This document shows positions 1-9,600 of a stretch of 14,295 bases of DNA, in pieces (the stretch's first letter is position 1; each line of letters starts with the position of its first letter). The position numbers and the translations under genes are program-made. Under the pieces are notes generated by a model that saw nothing but the letters and a program-made list of their open reading frames with translations, had not been told where the DNA came from and made no database searches. The stretch lies in assembly GCA_009602725.1 (NCBI GenBank), contig WELB01000101.1:149178-163472 (forward strand). Direction: 5' to 3'. The stretch is from Spirogloea muscicola (Eukaryota; Streptophyta; Zygnematophyceae; Spirogloeales; Spirogloeaceae).

Positions 1-15
1 TATGGCTGCTGCTTC

Positions 16-226
16 CGGGTCTCGGCAAAGTGCCGCTTCTCCTGCTCCGAGTTACTCTGATCTGCTGTTGCTCACACGTGGATACTGAGCAGCCATCTGC
101 ATCTCCCTCTGCACCATCTTGCACTTTGTAGTGTAGTCCTTTTTCAGCACCTCTTTCTTTGGCTTTGAACATTGTCCATTCTTTTTGGGTTGGCTTTGCC
201 AGCCCCTCTTCTCAATGGGCGAGCAC
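16..226 (-). repeat. Diverged repeat copy R1 (decayed coding module, sense on minus strand)
   Basis: Minus-strand translation gives SPIEKRGWQSQPKKNGQ, then KEVLKKDYTTKCKM and VQREMQMAAQYPRVSNSRSE, followed by stop TAA near 52-54. A non-coding tail (16-50) follows, which is also repeated in R2. The peptide is basic and unrecognised. The best-preserved copy of the family in this window. Confidence 0.8.
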
Positions 227-349
227 CTTCTTTTCCGACGAGCGTTTTGCACTGTTGGAAGCAAAGCTGTCAGTGGTGACCACGTCTGCGATGAGCCGAG
301 GCCCCCCGCCGAGCGCGCTGGCGACGAGGCGCGCCAATGGCAAGACGGT

Positions 350-520
350 GCAGAGGGAGATGCAGATGGATGCTCAGTATCCACGTGTGAGCAACAGCAG
401 ATCAGAGAATGAGCTCGCCCATAGAAGAGAGGGGCTGGCCGAAGCCAGCCAAAAAAGAATGGACAAGAATGGATCAGAGTAACTCGGAGCAGGAAAAGCG
501 GCACTCTGCCGAGACCCGGA
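350..520 (+). repeat. Repeat copy R2, inverted relative to R1, made of two fused partial modules
   Basis: 350-403 matches the R1 tail in reverse complement (VQREMQMDAQYPRVSNSRSE on the plus strand). It is followed without a stop by the start of a second module (408-460, SPIEERGW-like in another frame). That module then jumps directly to the end-plus-stop segment (ggatcagagtaa) and the tail at 472-520. The order suggests a tandem array with an internal deletion. Confidence 0.78.
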
Positions 521-911
521 ATGGGCAATGGGCAAGCACTCGCCACTACTTCAGCGGGGAGCCCAGAAACGCCTCGCGTCACACTGCGCCGCGGCAGGCG
601 GCAGCGCGCCGTCAGCACGCTCCTCCCGGCGCCCGAAGGCCCGGGACGGTCGCCGCTGCGTCGCGGTCAATAGCCCAGCAGCTGTGGCCACTTGCACAGC
701 TGCGTGGCCCCAGCGCCTTCATTCAACACAGGCGCATGCGTCTGCGCCTGTCCATACTCCCTCCCGCGGTCCATGGCCCACGCCTTGCCTGCAGGCCGTG
801 CTCTAGCTCCAACCTCTGGCTTTCGGCCAGTGACTTGCTCTCCGACTGGGAAGCCCCAAAGCGATTCCTCACAGCCATCGCCGTCTACTGGAAGAGTCCA
901 GCGGCTATCTT
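521..911. other. Spacer between repeat copies, no gene seen
   Basis: GC-rich sequence with several overlapping open frames on both strands. None has recognisable protein features, and they partly run into the repeats. I see no tRNA, rRNA or promoter signature. Confidence 0.6.
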
Positions 912-1090
912 TCCCTGCAGCGAGCTACTCTGACTTGATGTTGCTCACTCGCGGGTACTGAGCTTCTCTCTGCATCGTCTCGTGTTCTGTAGCGTAGTCC
1001 TTTTCCGGCACCTTTTTCTATGTCGTCGGACATTGTCCAATTGTCTTGGGCTGGCTTTGCCAGCCCCTCTTCTCAATGGGCGAGCACTTC
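912..1090 (-). repeat. Repeat copy R3, same orientation as R1
   Basis: The minus strand reads CSPIEKRGWQSQPKTIGQCP, an in-frame TAG, then KKVPEKDYATEHETMQREAQ and YPRVSNIKSE with stop TAG at the same place as R1. Differences from R1 include several third-position changes (CAA/CAG, TAT/TAC, CCA/CCG, CGT/CGA, TAA/TAG). The internal stop shows it is dead. Confidence 0.78.
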
Positions 1091-1102
1091 CATAGTCTTT
1101 CT

Positions 1103-1130
1103 GGCTTGCGGCTTGCGGCTTGCGGCTTGC
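1103..1130 (+). repeat. Tandem repeat, 7-base unit ggcttgc x4
   Basis: Four exact copies of ggcttgc lie just beyond the end of repeat copy R3. Short minisatellite-like array; no function visible. Confidence 0.95.
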
Positions 1131-1227
1131 AAGTCGTGCAAATCTATGTTATAAGGTCTCTGGATAAGGTCTACCTATAAAGCCTCTGGATTTCGCCAAG
1201 GGGTTCTTTTCTAGCAGCTAGTTTGTC

Positions 1228-1383
1228 GGATTTGAGGCTCCTCACTCGGCGCTACTGAGTGGGCCCTCCTCCTCCCGTTCTGACAGAGCCCTTTAGGCCC
1301 CTCCAGCGTTTTGCCCCTTCGAAACTGTGTAATTTCTTTTCGGGCTGGCTTTTCACAGCCCTTGCCCCCAGTGGGAGAGCCAC
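1228..1383 (-). repeat. Weak repeat copy R4
   Basis: Keeps two landmarks of R1/R3 in order: a cctcactcggcgctactgag-like segment and a gggctggc...cagccc segment followed by a short block resembling tgggcgagcac. The minus strand reads ARAVKSQPEKKLHS where R1 has KRGWQSQPKKN. Strongly diverged, so the assignment is moderate. Confidence 0.5.
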
Positions 1384-2757
1384 TTCTTCCGATAAGGTAA
1401 TGAGGGTATGCTATTCTGAAGGTATATTCACTGACTTTGTACTTGTGTCCCGCTGGCTAACGAAGAAGTCACCTTCGTAAGTTCATAAAGTATACGGAAG
1501 AATAGGGAGAAAATATCATATCTAGAATAGTAGTTCATACCTTACGGGATGTAACTCCTGCTTGCGAAAACACAAAACAGATTACATCAGCTCTTTGAAT
1601 TTTGGGCCACACCACCCTGCTGCTATCTGCACTTTTTTCACAGTTATGATCTCAATTCGGACATTCTTGTATATTATGCACTAGAATTTCTGCAGATTGC
1701 TAAAACAAGTTGGAGTTTACACAGTCTTTTGGCCCCACTCTTTGCACTTCCGTCGCCGTTTGCCTGAATTGTGGAATGGCTAGGGGTGGCCTCCCTCTCG
1801 TGTGCACGCCTTATCTCTCAATTTTGAGCTGGCCTCTCTCAGCTGTTGCCCCTTGACAAGCACTTCATGCTTCGAGGGGCCACTTGTAATGGTCACTTGC
1901 TCTCTTGTTTGGTTCACGCTTTTCGACTCCTCTGGACGTGTATCCCTTTTCGGCTGACCACGGTCATTGCTCCCTAAGAGAGAGCTTCTTCTCTTTCACG
2001 GACTTCCCCCCTTCTGGACGAGCTTCAGGAGTCATCACGACACAGGACAGTGACCACTTAAGGCAGCCCCGGACGAAGTAAGCCGCGACCAAGACTGACC
2101 AGCAGCAGGAAAAAGCCCTTTTACTATAGGCTATGCCTCTTCATGGCCAGCACAAAAAGCTTGGACAGTCTAGGTGAGTGAGAATGCTGTCGCCTTACTG
2201 ACTTGATAGAAGCCCTGAGCTGCCAGTATGCTGCTCCGTGTATTGTAGAGGAACTTCTTCGCACTTGACTGGCCTTTCCCGGGGCGCTTGATTAGCAATA
2301 GTAGTGGTAGCTGAGAGAAGGGGGAAGGTCGCATGGTCCTGCCGGCAGCAGAGCATGGGGGGAAGGGTGCTCGCTCAGGCGACCCGTGTCTGTGACTGGG
2401 CACCCTGAGGGTGTCTACAGCAGTTTTACGACTTCCTGCATTTATTGAGACTTCTCCCAGCTCTGCCCCTGTGAGGAGCCGCTCTTCCTCTTGCCACCTT
2501 GCACACAGTAGCGCCCAAGCTCAACCATGTGCCAACCACCTCGCCCTGTAATTTGTTACTCATTTCCAGCTGGCTATTCTTCGGCCAAGACATACCACGA
2601 ACAACAGGCGCCTCTCCTCATTAGCATGGCCCCTATCAGGCGGCCATCTTGGAGGCCCACTGGGGTTAGCAGCTGGACTGTGTAGGCCATGATGCAACCA
2701 GCTGGCAAGCCATCTGGAATCACCTGCTTAAAATGCCGCTGAATCATTGTGGAGCCA
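1384..2757. other. Intergenic / presumed 3' UTR of the spatacsin gene
   Basis: No supportable gene. About 1385-1740 is visibly AT-rich compared with its surroundings. TGTAA, the usual poly(A) signal of chlorophyte algae, occurs on the minus strand at 1717-1721 and 1582-1586, about 1.0-1.2 kb past the spatacsin stop. It also occurs on the plus strand at 1328, 1550, 1885 and 2548, so it is not decisive. The spatacsin 3' end presumably lies somewhere here. Confidence 0.5.
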
Positions 2758-3612
2758 TCAAACTAGTGGCATATACGTGCCACCATGGCCCTTGCGCAAC
2801 ACCGGGGGCCCAGCTGCCTCAGCATAGCGGTCCGCTTGCTGCAGGCACTCATGCACCACGTCATCAAATACAGTGGCCACAATAGCCAGCTGCATGCGCA
2901 GCCGCAGGTCACGTGCTGCCCGCAGCACGAACTTGAACGCCCGTGCCAGCAGTCGTGCAGCCTCCACCGGCACGCCGCTGGGAGTGATCCACTTGGAGAA
3001 GTCGAGGTGATCGCCAGCCGTCGCAACCTCCGCACGGTGCAGCCGCGCCAGTTCTGACAACAGAGCGGGAGACAAAGGCAGCGAGGCAGCAAAGTCTGCC
3101 AGATACATGGTGAAGCGGCTGGGTGGGAGCATCTGCTGCCAAATGGCGGGCGACCAATCTTCCTGTGCCTGCATCAAGTTGTATGCGCGAGCCACAACAA
3201 GGGCCTCCCCAAAGCGCGGCTGAGAAGCCATCAGCTCTCTCGCCTGCTCACGCGGTAGGTGGATCCACCGAACATCCGGCAGCCGCAGCTGCAGAGATAG
3301 CAATGAAGCCTGGGCAGCACACCTGGTAACGCCCATACCGCAGCCGGAGCCAGCGGCTGACCAGGCCTCGGCAGCTTTGACCATGTCCGACATGGCCAGG
3401 AGACCTTGGCGCATGCCTTCCTCCTCAGCCACCCCTCCGCTGCTTCCAATGCCACTGCCACCGCGGCTGCCCTCCGCAGCCCCACCACCAGGGGCCCCCT
3501 TCCCCCCACCCACTGCTGCATTTTGGCCGTCAACCCAGCGCTGCACACTCTCAATTGCTTGGGCCTCGCGCACCTCTGCCACCTTCTCCTCCATGTTGCA
3601 TGCCTCGTATAC
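2758..3612 (-). CDS. SPG11: Spatacsin exon 25: Spatacsin C-terminal domain, end and stop
   Basis: Begins VYEACNMEEKVAEVREAQAI after acceptor GGCAG. A Gly-rich loop follows at about 3433-3510. Then come RCAAQASLLSLQLRLPDVRW, PRFGEALVVARAYN, the DFSKWITPSGVPVEAARLLA segment, LRLRMQLAIVATVFDDV and the terminal RKGHGGTYMPLV with stop TGA at 2758-2760. The core matches the most conserved family block ('RHKLMDCILALPRFYQASIVAEAYDFV'). The GHGGxYxPL tail is plant-type; the human protein ends differently. Bases 3613-3650 stay open in frame but are intron. Confidence 0.96.
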   Translation of the reverse strand, partial: VYEACNMEEKVAEVREAQAIESVQRWVDGQNAAVGGGKGAPGGGAAEGSRGGSGIGSSGGVAEEEGMRQGLLAMSDMVKAAEAWSAAGSGCGMGVTRCAAQASLLSLQLRLPDVRWIHLPREQARELMASQPRFGEALVVARAYNLMQAQEDWSPAIWQQMLPPSRFTMYLADFAASLPLSPALLSELARLHRAEVATAGDHLDFSKWITPSGVPVEAARLLARAFKFVLRAARDLRLRMQLAIVATVFDDVVHECLQQADRYAEAAGPPVLRKGHGGTYMPLV

Positions 3613-6600
3613 CTGCCAATGAGTCCAGTAAAGCATCAGAGCTCTGCTTCGTGCCGGCCCCTGCCTAAATTGGCCAAACAGTACTGTCTTTCAACGAGCT
3701 TGCCAACATCTATGCAGGGCAGCACTTCTGAGCACGATCGCTAACCTTTGCAAGAAGGTCCTTGCTCTTCATGTCAAGGCGCTGCAATGAGGACAAAATT
3801 GTCAACGAAAGCCTGCATCGCTGCTCCTCCCTGCAGGCTGAAATGACCAGATCGATTTGGTCGTCTAGAGTTCCTCCGGAGCTCAGTAGAAGGTCAAGGG
3901 CTGGGCGTAATGCACGAGTGTCATGCACGCCTGCCAGCAACTGGATGAGCGGACCCTCGTTATTGGCTCCATCAGCCACGCAGGCGTCCGCAAGAGACGC
4001 CGCAACAGCGAGCAGTATATCCAGGCCGTCCAGGCACAGTGCCTCTTCATAAAGGCACTGCACGACGAGCACAAGCTCCACCTGCAGCCAAACATGCTTC
4101 ATTTCAGTGCGCCACTCTCAGCCACCTTCTAGGTAGCCTACTAGTGTCCCACACGGGCATCAGCAGGAAGCCAGAGATGGTCGACCTTGCAGGCTGCTGC
4201 AAGGTCCTCTGTGTCGATCATAATCCTCATGAGGGCATGGCCCATGTGCGATTTAGAGGAGCACAGTGAGGCCCATTGCTTGAAGTCGGAGCGCCGCCAC
4301 AAAAGCGGAGCTGGTCCTTCCTCCTCATCCTGCATCTCCTTTTCGACCTTGTCCAGATAGCCACCCCGTTGTGCAGCTTGCAAGCCCTGTCACAATGTAC
4401 GATTGTCAGCATACCCGCAGATGGAGGCCCGGATTTTGTTCAAGCAACAGCACACACGAGGCGGGGTCTATTGAGCTTGCTACATTGGGCCTTGCCTTGA
4501 GGAAAGCAGAAGCGAGGGTGTGGGCCACCGTGGCAGGAGGGATGGAGAAGGCTGTCAGCAGCGCCTTGGCCGCCTGGAGCGCCGGTTGGCCCCTCAGCAC
4601 CAGCAGCTGAAGGAGCTCCTCAGCTGGCTGGCGGGCCACATTGGCCGAGGGGCTCTCAAGGCAGGCTCCCACAGTCAGCCAAGCTATCAAGCGGTTGCAG
4701 TGCATCTGGCCCCACCCAGGTCGGCAGAGACCACGCAGTGCCTCCACAAGCTGCAGTTGAAGATGGTAGGCCAAGTCGTGAGCTCCTCATGCTCTTCACG
4801 ATGAGCACATTGGTCTTTCGACTTTAATCTGACTGGCTGTGCAAAGTACAAGAAGAGCATGATGCATAGGCTCACAGAGCAGCCTAGCGTACTGCTCAGC
4901 AGGGGCTTATGGACCTGCAAGGGTGAAGCGCTTGTCAAGGCTCCCAGGCGACCAATATCTGTTGGCAACAGCTCTTGCAGCCTCCTGTCCACCATACTCT
5001 GCTTTGCGATGTCAGCTGTACTTTGGCAGCTCGCAACGGTTTCCTCAGCCAAGCGGAGTAGCTGCACCTCGCGGGGCTTCTCAGACAGTCGCCCATCCGC
5101 AAGCGCTGCGCCCGCTGAAATCCACCCATTGTCCAGCAGTCTTGAGACGGAGTACTCCAGATTGGAGCTAGATAGGGAGTCAGCATTGCACTGCAGGTTG
5201 TCTTGGAAGAAGCCTTGAATGACGGCTTCTTTGCTTATACACTCAGACTCCAAATGTTGCGCAGTTGCTGACACGTGCCGGCTGCTTGGGATGCCTGACT
5301 CCTCTTCCTCCTCAGCATCAGCCAGGGTTGCCACAAGCAAAGTCCTTGCTGCTGTGTTCCCAAGCCAGGACCTCAACCTCTGCTTGGCCTCAAGAGTGTC
5401 TGACTTTGGATCCCTGCACAAGAATCCGAAGTTTCAGGACAGCTGTGAGCACAAGCTGCAAGAGAAGTGCAAGCGAACTGAGTTAGGCAGTCATACTGAC
5501 TCTGCAGCTGACTGGAGCCACTGAAGAGCGAGCAGGAAGATGCTGTGAAGTTCCTTGGCTGGGACTTGGCGCTTGTCATCCAACTCTTGTGCATGCCGCA
5601 GAAAGAAGGCTGCTGCCTGATTCAAAAGAAGCGCGTGAAAACTTCTGTGAGTAACGAGCATTAAAATGAGCGATGAATTTAACTGTCGGCATTCTCAGAG
5701 AGTCCAGCTTTCGTAGCAAACGTATTTCGTCAGGCATAGCTTGACAACCTCAGAGGGAAGCATGGAAGCTTGCAGGAATAAGTCGTGGCAGTGGCCCCAG
5801 AGAGAAGACCGCTCCACCGGGTCGTCCCAGAGAAGGTCTTTCCAGTCCTTCACCATGGCCTCCCCCTAGTGCAGAAGAGCTTAACAAGTATCACCTCCAC
5901 AACAAGCTCCAAATGGACACCAGCATGATTGATTGCTCAACTGGCTCATAGACAGCTAAGCTGGCAGCTTTGGGGAGCCAACCAGGATCCACATGCTCAG
6001 TGCCATAAGCACAATAGCGTCATTGCACTATAGTCCAGATTGCAATGTCAAATGATACTTGAATAAACCCCTACAAATATCAATGCATGACTAACCTGAT
6101 CAAGTGTGAGATGATATGGGGACTCTGAGAAGAGAGGCAGCTGCTGCGCCCATCTCTGTGCCTCCGCCCACCCACTTTGCTGTCCGAGAAGCTTCAAAAG
6201 CTCCTCAGCTTCATCCTCCTGAGGCTCGATGTCTGATTCCTCCATCCTTGCATCTCTCATCAGTTGCTCTTTGAGCTCAAGGACTGCGGCCCTTCTGCTG
6301 AAGGCCAGGACCTGCTCCTTGTATTCATCGCCAAAGTCTGCACCTGCCAACTGCCGAAGCATGCGCAGCTCCTCATATGGGGAAGCACATGAATTAAGAG
6401 TGGTCTGCGCTGCAGCCATTGCTGCTCGCACTTCCCAGGCTCCCTGCTTGCCCTCACTTGACTTCTGTCTCCTCTGTCTGTTGAAGTCAAGTAGCTCCCT
6501 TTCACCATCCTCCATGCGTCCTTGTTGTGATGCCTACCTCGCATTAAACATAAATGTGGTGCTTTCAAGCGTTGTTCAACGTTGACAGAAGAAAAGCGGG

Positions 6601-9600
6601 TGCAACCACCAGGAAAGCAGGTGCAAGTCAAAAAATGCCGACAATAACTCACCTGAAGGAAGCGTGAGAATGACAGGAGCACTGAATCGGAGAAGAGGAC
6701 CTCCAGAGACAGGACCAAAGGTCTCAAGCACCGGTTTTGGCACAGCGTGCATACACTCGCAACTACCACCTCCTCTGGTGAAGGCCCAGACTCTCGACCT
6801 TCACTGAAGTTCGTATGCATAGAGGAAGACATCTGATACTTCCAGCTTGGAGAAGGAGGGCCAGCCAAGGGATTGGTGCTTGAGCGCCTCCGGCGTTTGG
6901 CAGGGCCTTCAGCAGGATAGTCGTCAGCATCGGCACAGGCAGCATTTGCGTCCTTGGAGACTGGTAAGGAGGGCTCCCCAATGTGCCAATCTTCCACGAC
7001 GTGGGCCGCATTGAGGGCAGCAACCGCCCGCTCCACGCCTGCGAGCGCTTTGCTTGATGCCTCCCTTGCAGCTGCGGCTGCTGTTAGCCTGCATGTAAAG
7101 AGAAAGCTAAGAAACACAGTCTGCCTAAAACGATCTCAAGCCTGCATATAAATACTGCGTGAAATCTGTATTCTCACTACTCACTGGGAGAATCTTAGGG
7201 GCATCGGTGCTGGAGGGCTCTAGGCCATGCATGGTGAAAGCTCTGCACAAAGCAGTATGGTCTGCTTGAGGCTTACTTTGATGCTTCAAGCTCAAGCCAT
7301 ACTGCTAGACATTCCAGCGTCTGACATTCTGGGAAGCACGCCGCGATAATGCAGAGCAATGGCCACTGAGTGCTGCGAGCACTGCGTAGCAGGGCCTGCC
7401 CAGGCTGAGCTTGACCTTCACATCGAGCAAGCTCCAAATAGAGCTCCTCCCTGCAGGGTATGGAGGAGTCGCTGTGTGCAATCTCCCTCTTTGGCCTGAG
7501 GCTCTGGAGAACGATAGCCACATGGCTGCGGAGGCCAGCATCACTGAAACATTCCCCTGCCTGCTACATGCGCGAAGACAGATTAACATCTGAGCATCTG
7601 CAAGGGCATCTGTGTAGTCAAGTGTCAAGCTCAAACAGAAACATGTATTGAGCATGAGCACCGCTGGACACATAAGCGGGTCAAGACCAAAGTTCGACCG
7701 TGAGCTTGTTGCTTTTTGACAATGTGCAACCAAGGAGGTAGAGATACAAACCAAGGAGACAAGAGCATCCAAGGGAAAGTCTTCAGTCTGCGCTTCCACC
7801 AAGAAACCTACCTGAGCAGACAGTGGGGGTGAAATGCTGAGCACAATTGCATGCTTGGCTTAGTGTAGGTTTCCATTTGCAGTCAATATAGTGCAACTAA
7901 TGGTCACGGGCGCTGGAACTCCTCAAGATACGCACCCAGTCATTGCTTTGTGCCAAGATGCGAAGGTATGCATCAGATGGCGGAAGCCCGTGAGCCCTAC
8001 AGAATGCAGACACCACTTGCCACTGAAGCCTGGCCTCCACTTGAGCCGCTCGCGAATCCTGAATGGTCCCTGTCAGGCCCTCCTTGCCAGCCAGCCAAGC
8101 GCCTGCACTCTTTGCACTGTCTTCTGCCAGGGGCCGCAGTGCCCTTTCGAGCGCTTGCAAGACTGACGTGAAATGGTGCGCCCTCAGCGTGTCAACCACC
8201 TTCTCCAAGTCCGATGGCCTGTTGGTGGCCACGCAGCGCAGAGCTGCCGCATTGGCACGCACCTGTTGCGAATTTTCCGGCAGGTTTAGTATAGCCAGGA
8301 AGGCTGCGCATGCAGCCACCACCGGCCAACTGGAGCCGTGTTGGCTCAGCGCCAGCACCATCACCTGCAGCCGTGCAAGGCAACTCAAGCTTCTCAGACG
8401 GGTTGCCATGTGGAAACATGTTCCTGCCGGTGAGAGCTAGTCACACAAGAGGGTCCTTCAGTAGCCGCTGAAAGGCAACTAGTGATTTGGTGGGGGTTCT
8501 CTGTCTACCGGAGGCAGCAGCAGGTCCTTCTCTGCAGCAGAGAGAGGCGCCAGTAACACGTCGTCCTCCTTTGCAGAGCTATCACGCCCACCCAGCAGAG
8601 CAGCGAATGCCGCCAAGGGTCGTCCTCTTGCAAGCAGGTGGCCAATCTCCAGATTCCCAGTCTGCAGGAAAGCAGAGGCCTTAGCACCTGCGGTTGACAT
8701 CGATGACCATTTGCCTGCTGCAATGCGTTGGTGCGTTTGGCGCGAGGGAGGTTGATACCTCTGAAGAGCTGTCATGCAGGTCCCGCTTAATCGCATCCTC
8801 AATAGCAGACTCCCATGTCTGCGCCAGCCTACGATTCTGTGCCAGCTCAGCTGCCTGAGCTGCAGATTCACCAGATGCTGCCTCTGCCACAGCAACCTCA
8901 AGGCCCTCGTGGCTCACTCCAGCCATGCCTGCGACCCCGTGGATAGAGAGATGAAGCAGGCTGCGCACTTTCTTTGGCAGTTTACGGGGCAGGAGGGTCT
9001 GCAATGTGGCATCGCCCCTTGCCGAAGTGAACAATGAATCTCTCCACTTGAGGTATGTGATCAGCCCTGCAGCGGGGTCTTGCATGTGGCCTGCCAACAC
9101 CTCCGGTTCAGGTTCTATTGGAATAAGAGTCTGATCAAGCAAGAGGACTTGAGGATTCATACCTAGCCTGCAAATTTACTTGAGCGCACTTTACTCCCAA
9201 GAACGGACCCGCAGCGATTGTGACAAGTTTGTCAGCAAGGCGTTGGTCACAGAGTGCAACTATCAACCTCCAATGGCATGGCAAGAAGATGTATACACCT
9301 CGCAGGGGCTTCGGTAGTTTGTATGTTGACTCTTTCTTAGCTGCTGCTGCAGCAAGGGCGTTGAATAGCATTGGGAAGCGTGCCTGCAAGCTATGCAGGC
9401 TCTCCAGAGGGCAGTGCCAGGTGCTGGCAGGAGCTACACTGGCAAGGCACTCCTGGGGAGAGACGGGTGCATGCACTAGCGTGGCAACCGCCATGCTGGC
9501 CCCTCCAATCTCTGCCATGGTCTTCAGGGAGCTCACTTGCGCCCCCTGTGGCAGCTCCAGAATAGCTAGCAAATTGTGGAACGAGGCTTGGTACTCGCTG

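Noticed and set aside
52-618. A 188-codon minus-strand open frame read as one gene
   Set aside because: It spans two repeat copies in opposite orientation plus their spacer. Only the last 58 or so residues are the repeat's conserved peptide; the rest includes the antisense of R2.
1103-1130. CRISPR-like array
   Set aside because: Units are 7 bases with no spacers; a simple tandem repeat in a eukaryotic context.
1790-1900. Possible fifth copy of the left-flank repeat
   Set aside because: Only a 5-pair stem (1827-1831 with 1840-1844) and scattered words match; too weak to separate from chance.
2574-2747. 58-codon minus-strand ORF starting MIQRHFKQVIPDGLPAG just past the spatacsin stop
   Set aside because: It looks somewhat protein-like, but it overlaps the presumed 3' UTR, matches no family I know and is short. 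Spatacsin already ends properly at the GHGG tail.
3613-3691. N-terminal extension of exon 25 (MLYWTHWQ...)
   Set aside because: Superficially resembles the family 'MIALCFSM' segment, but exon 24 joins in phase at VYEACN with a good CAG acceptor and a plant-like DLLAKVYE junction; the extension is intron.
6260-6652. Continuation of exon 17's frame past its donor
   Set aside because: Reads through a canonical GTGAGT donor into the intron and then runs antisense-frame over exon 18; exon 18 is used in another frame with clear family similarity.
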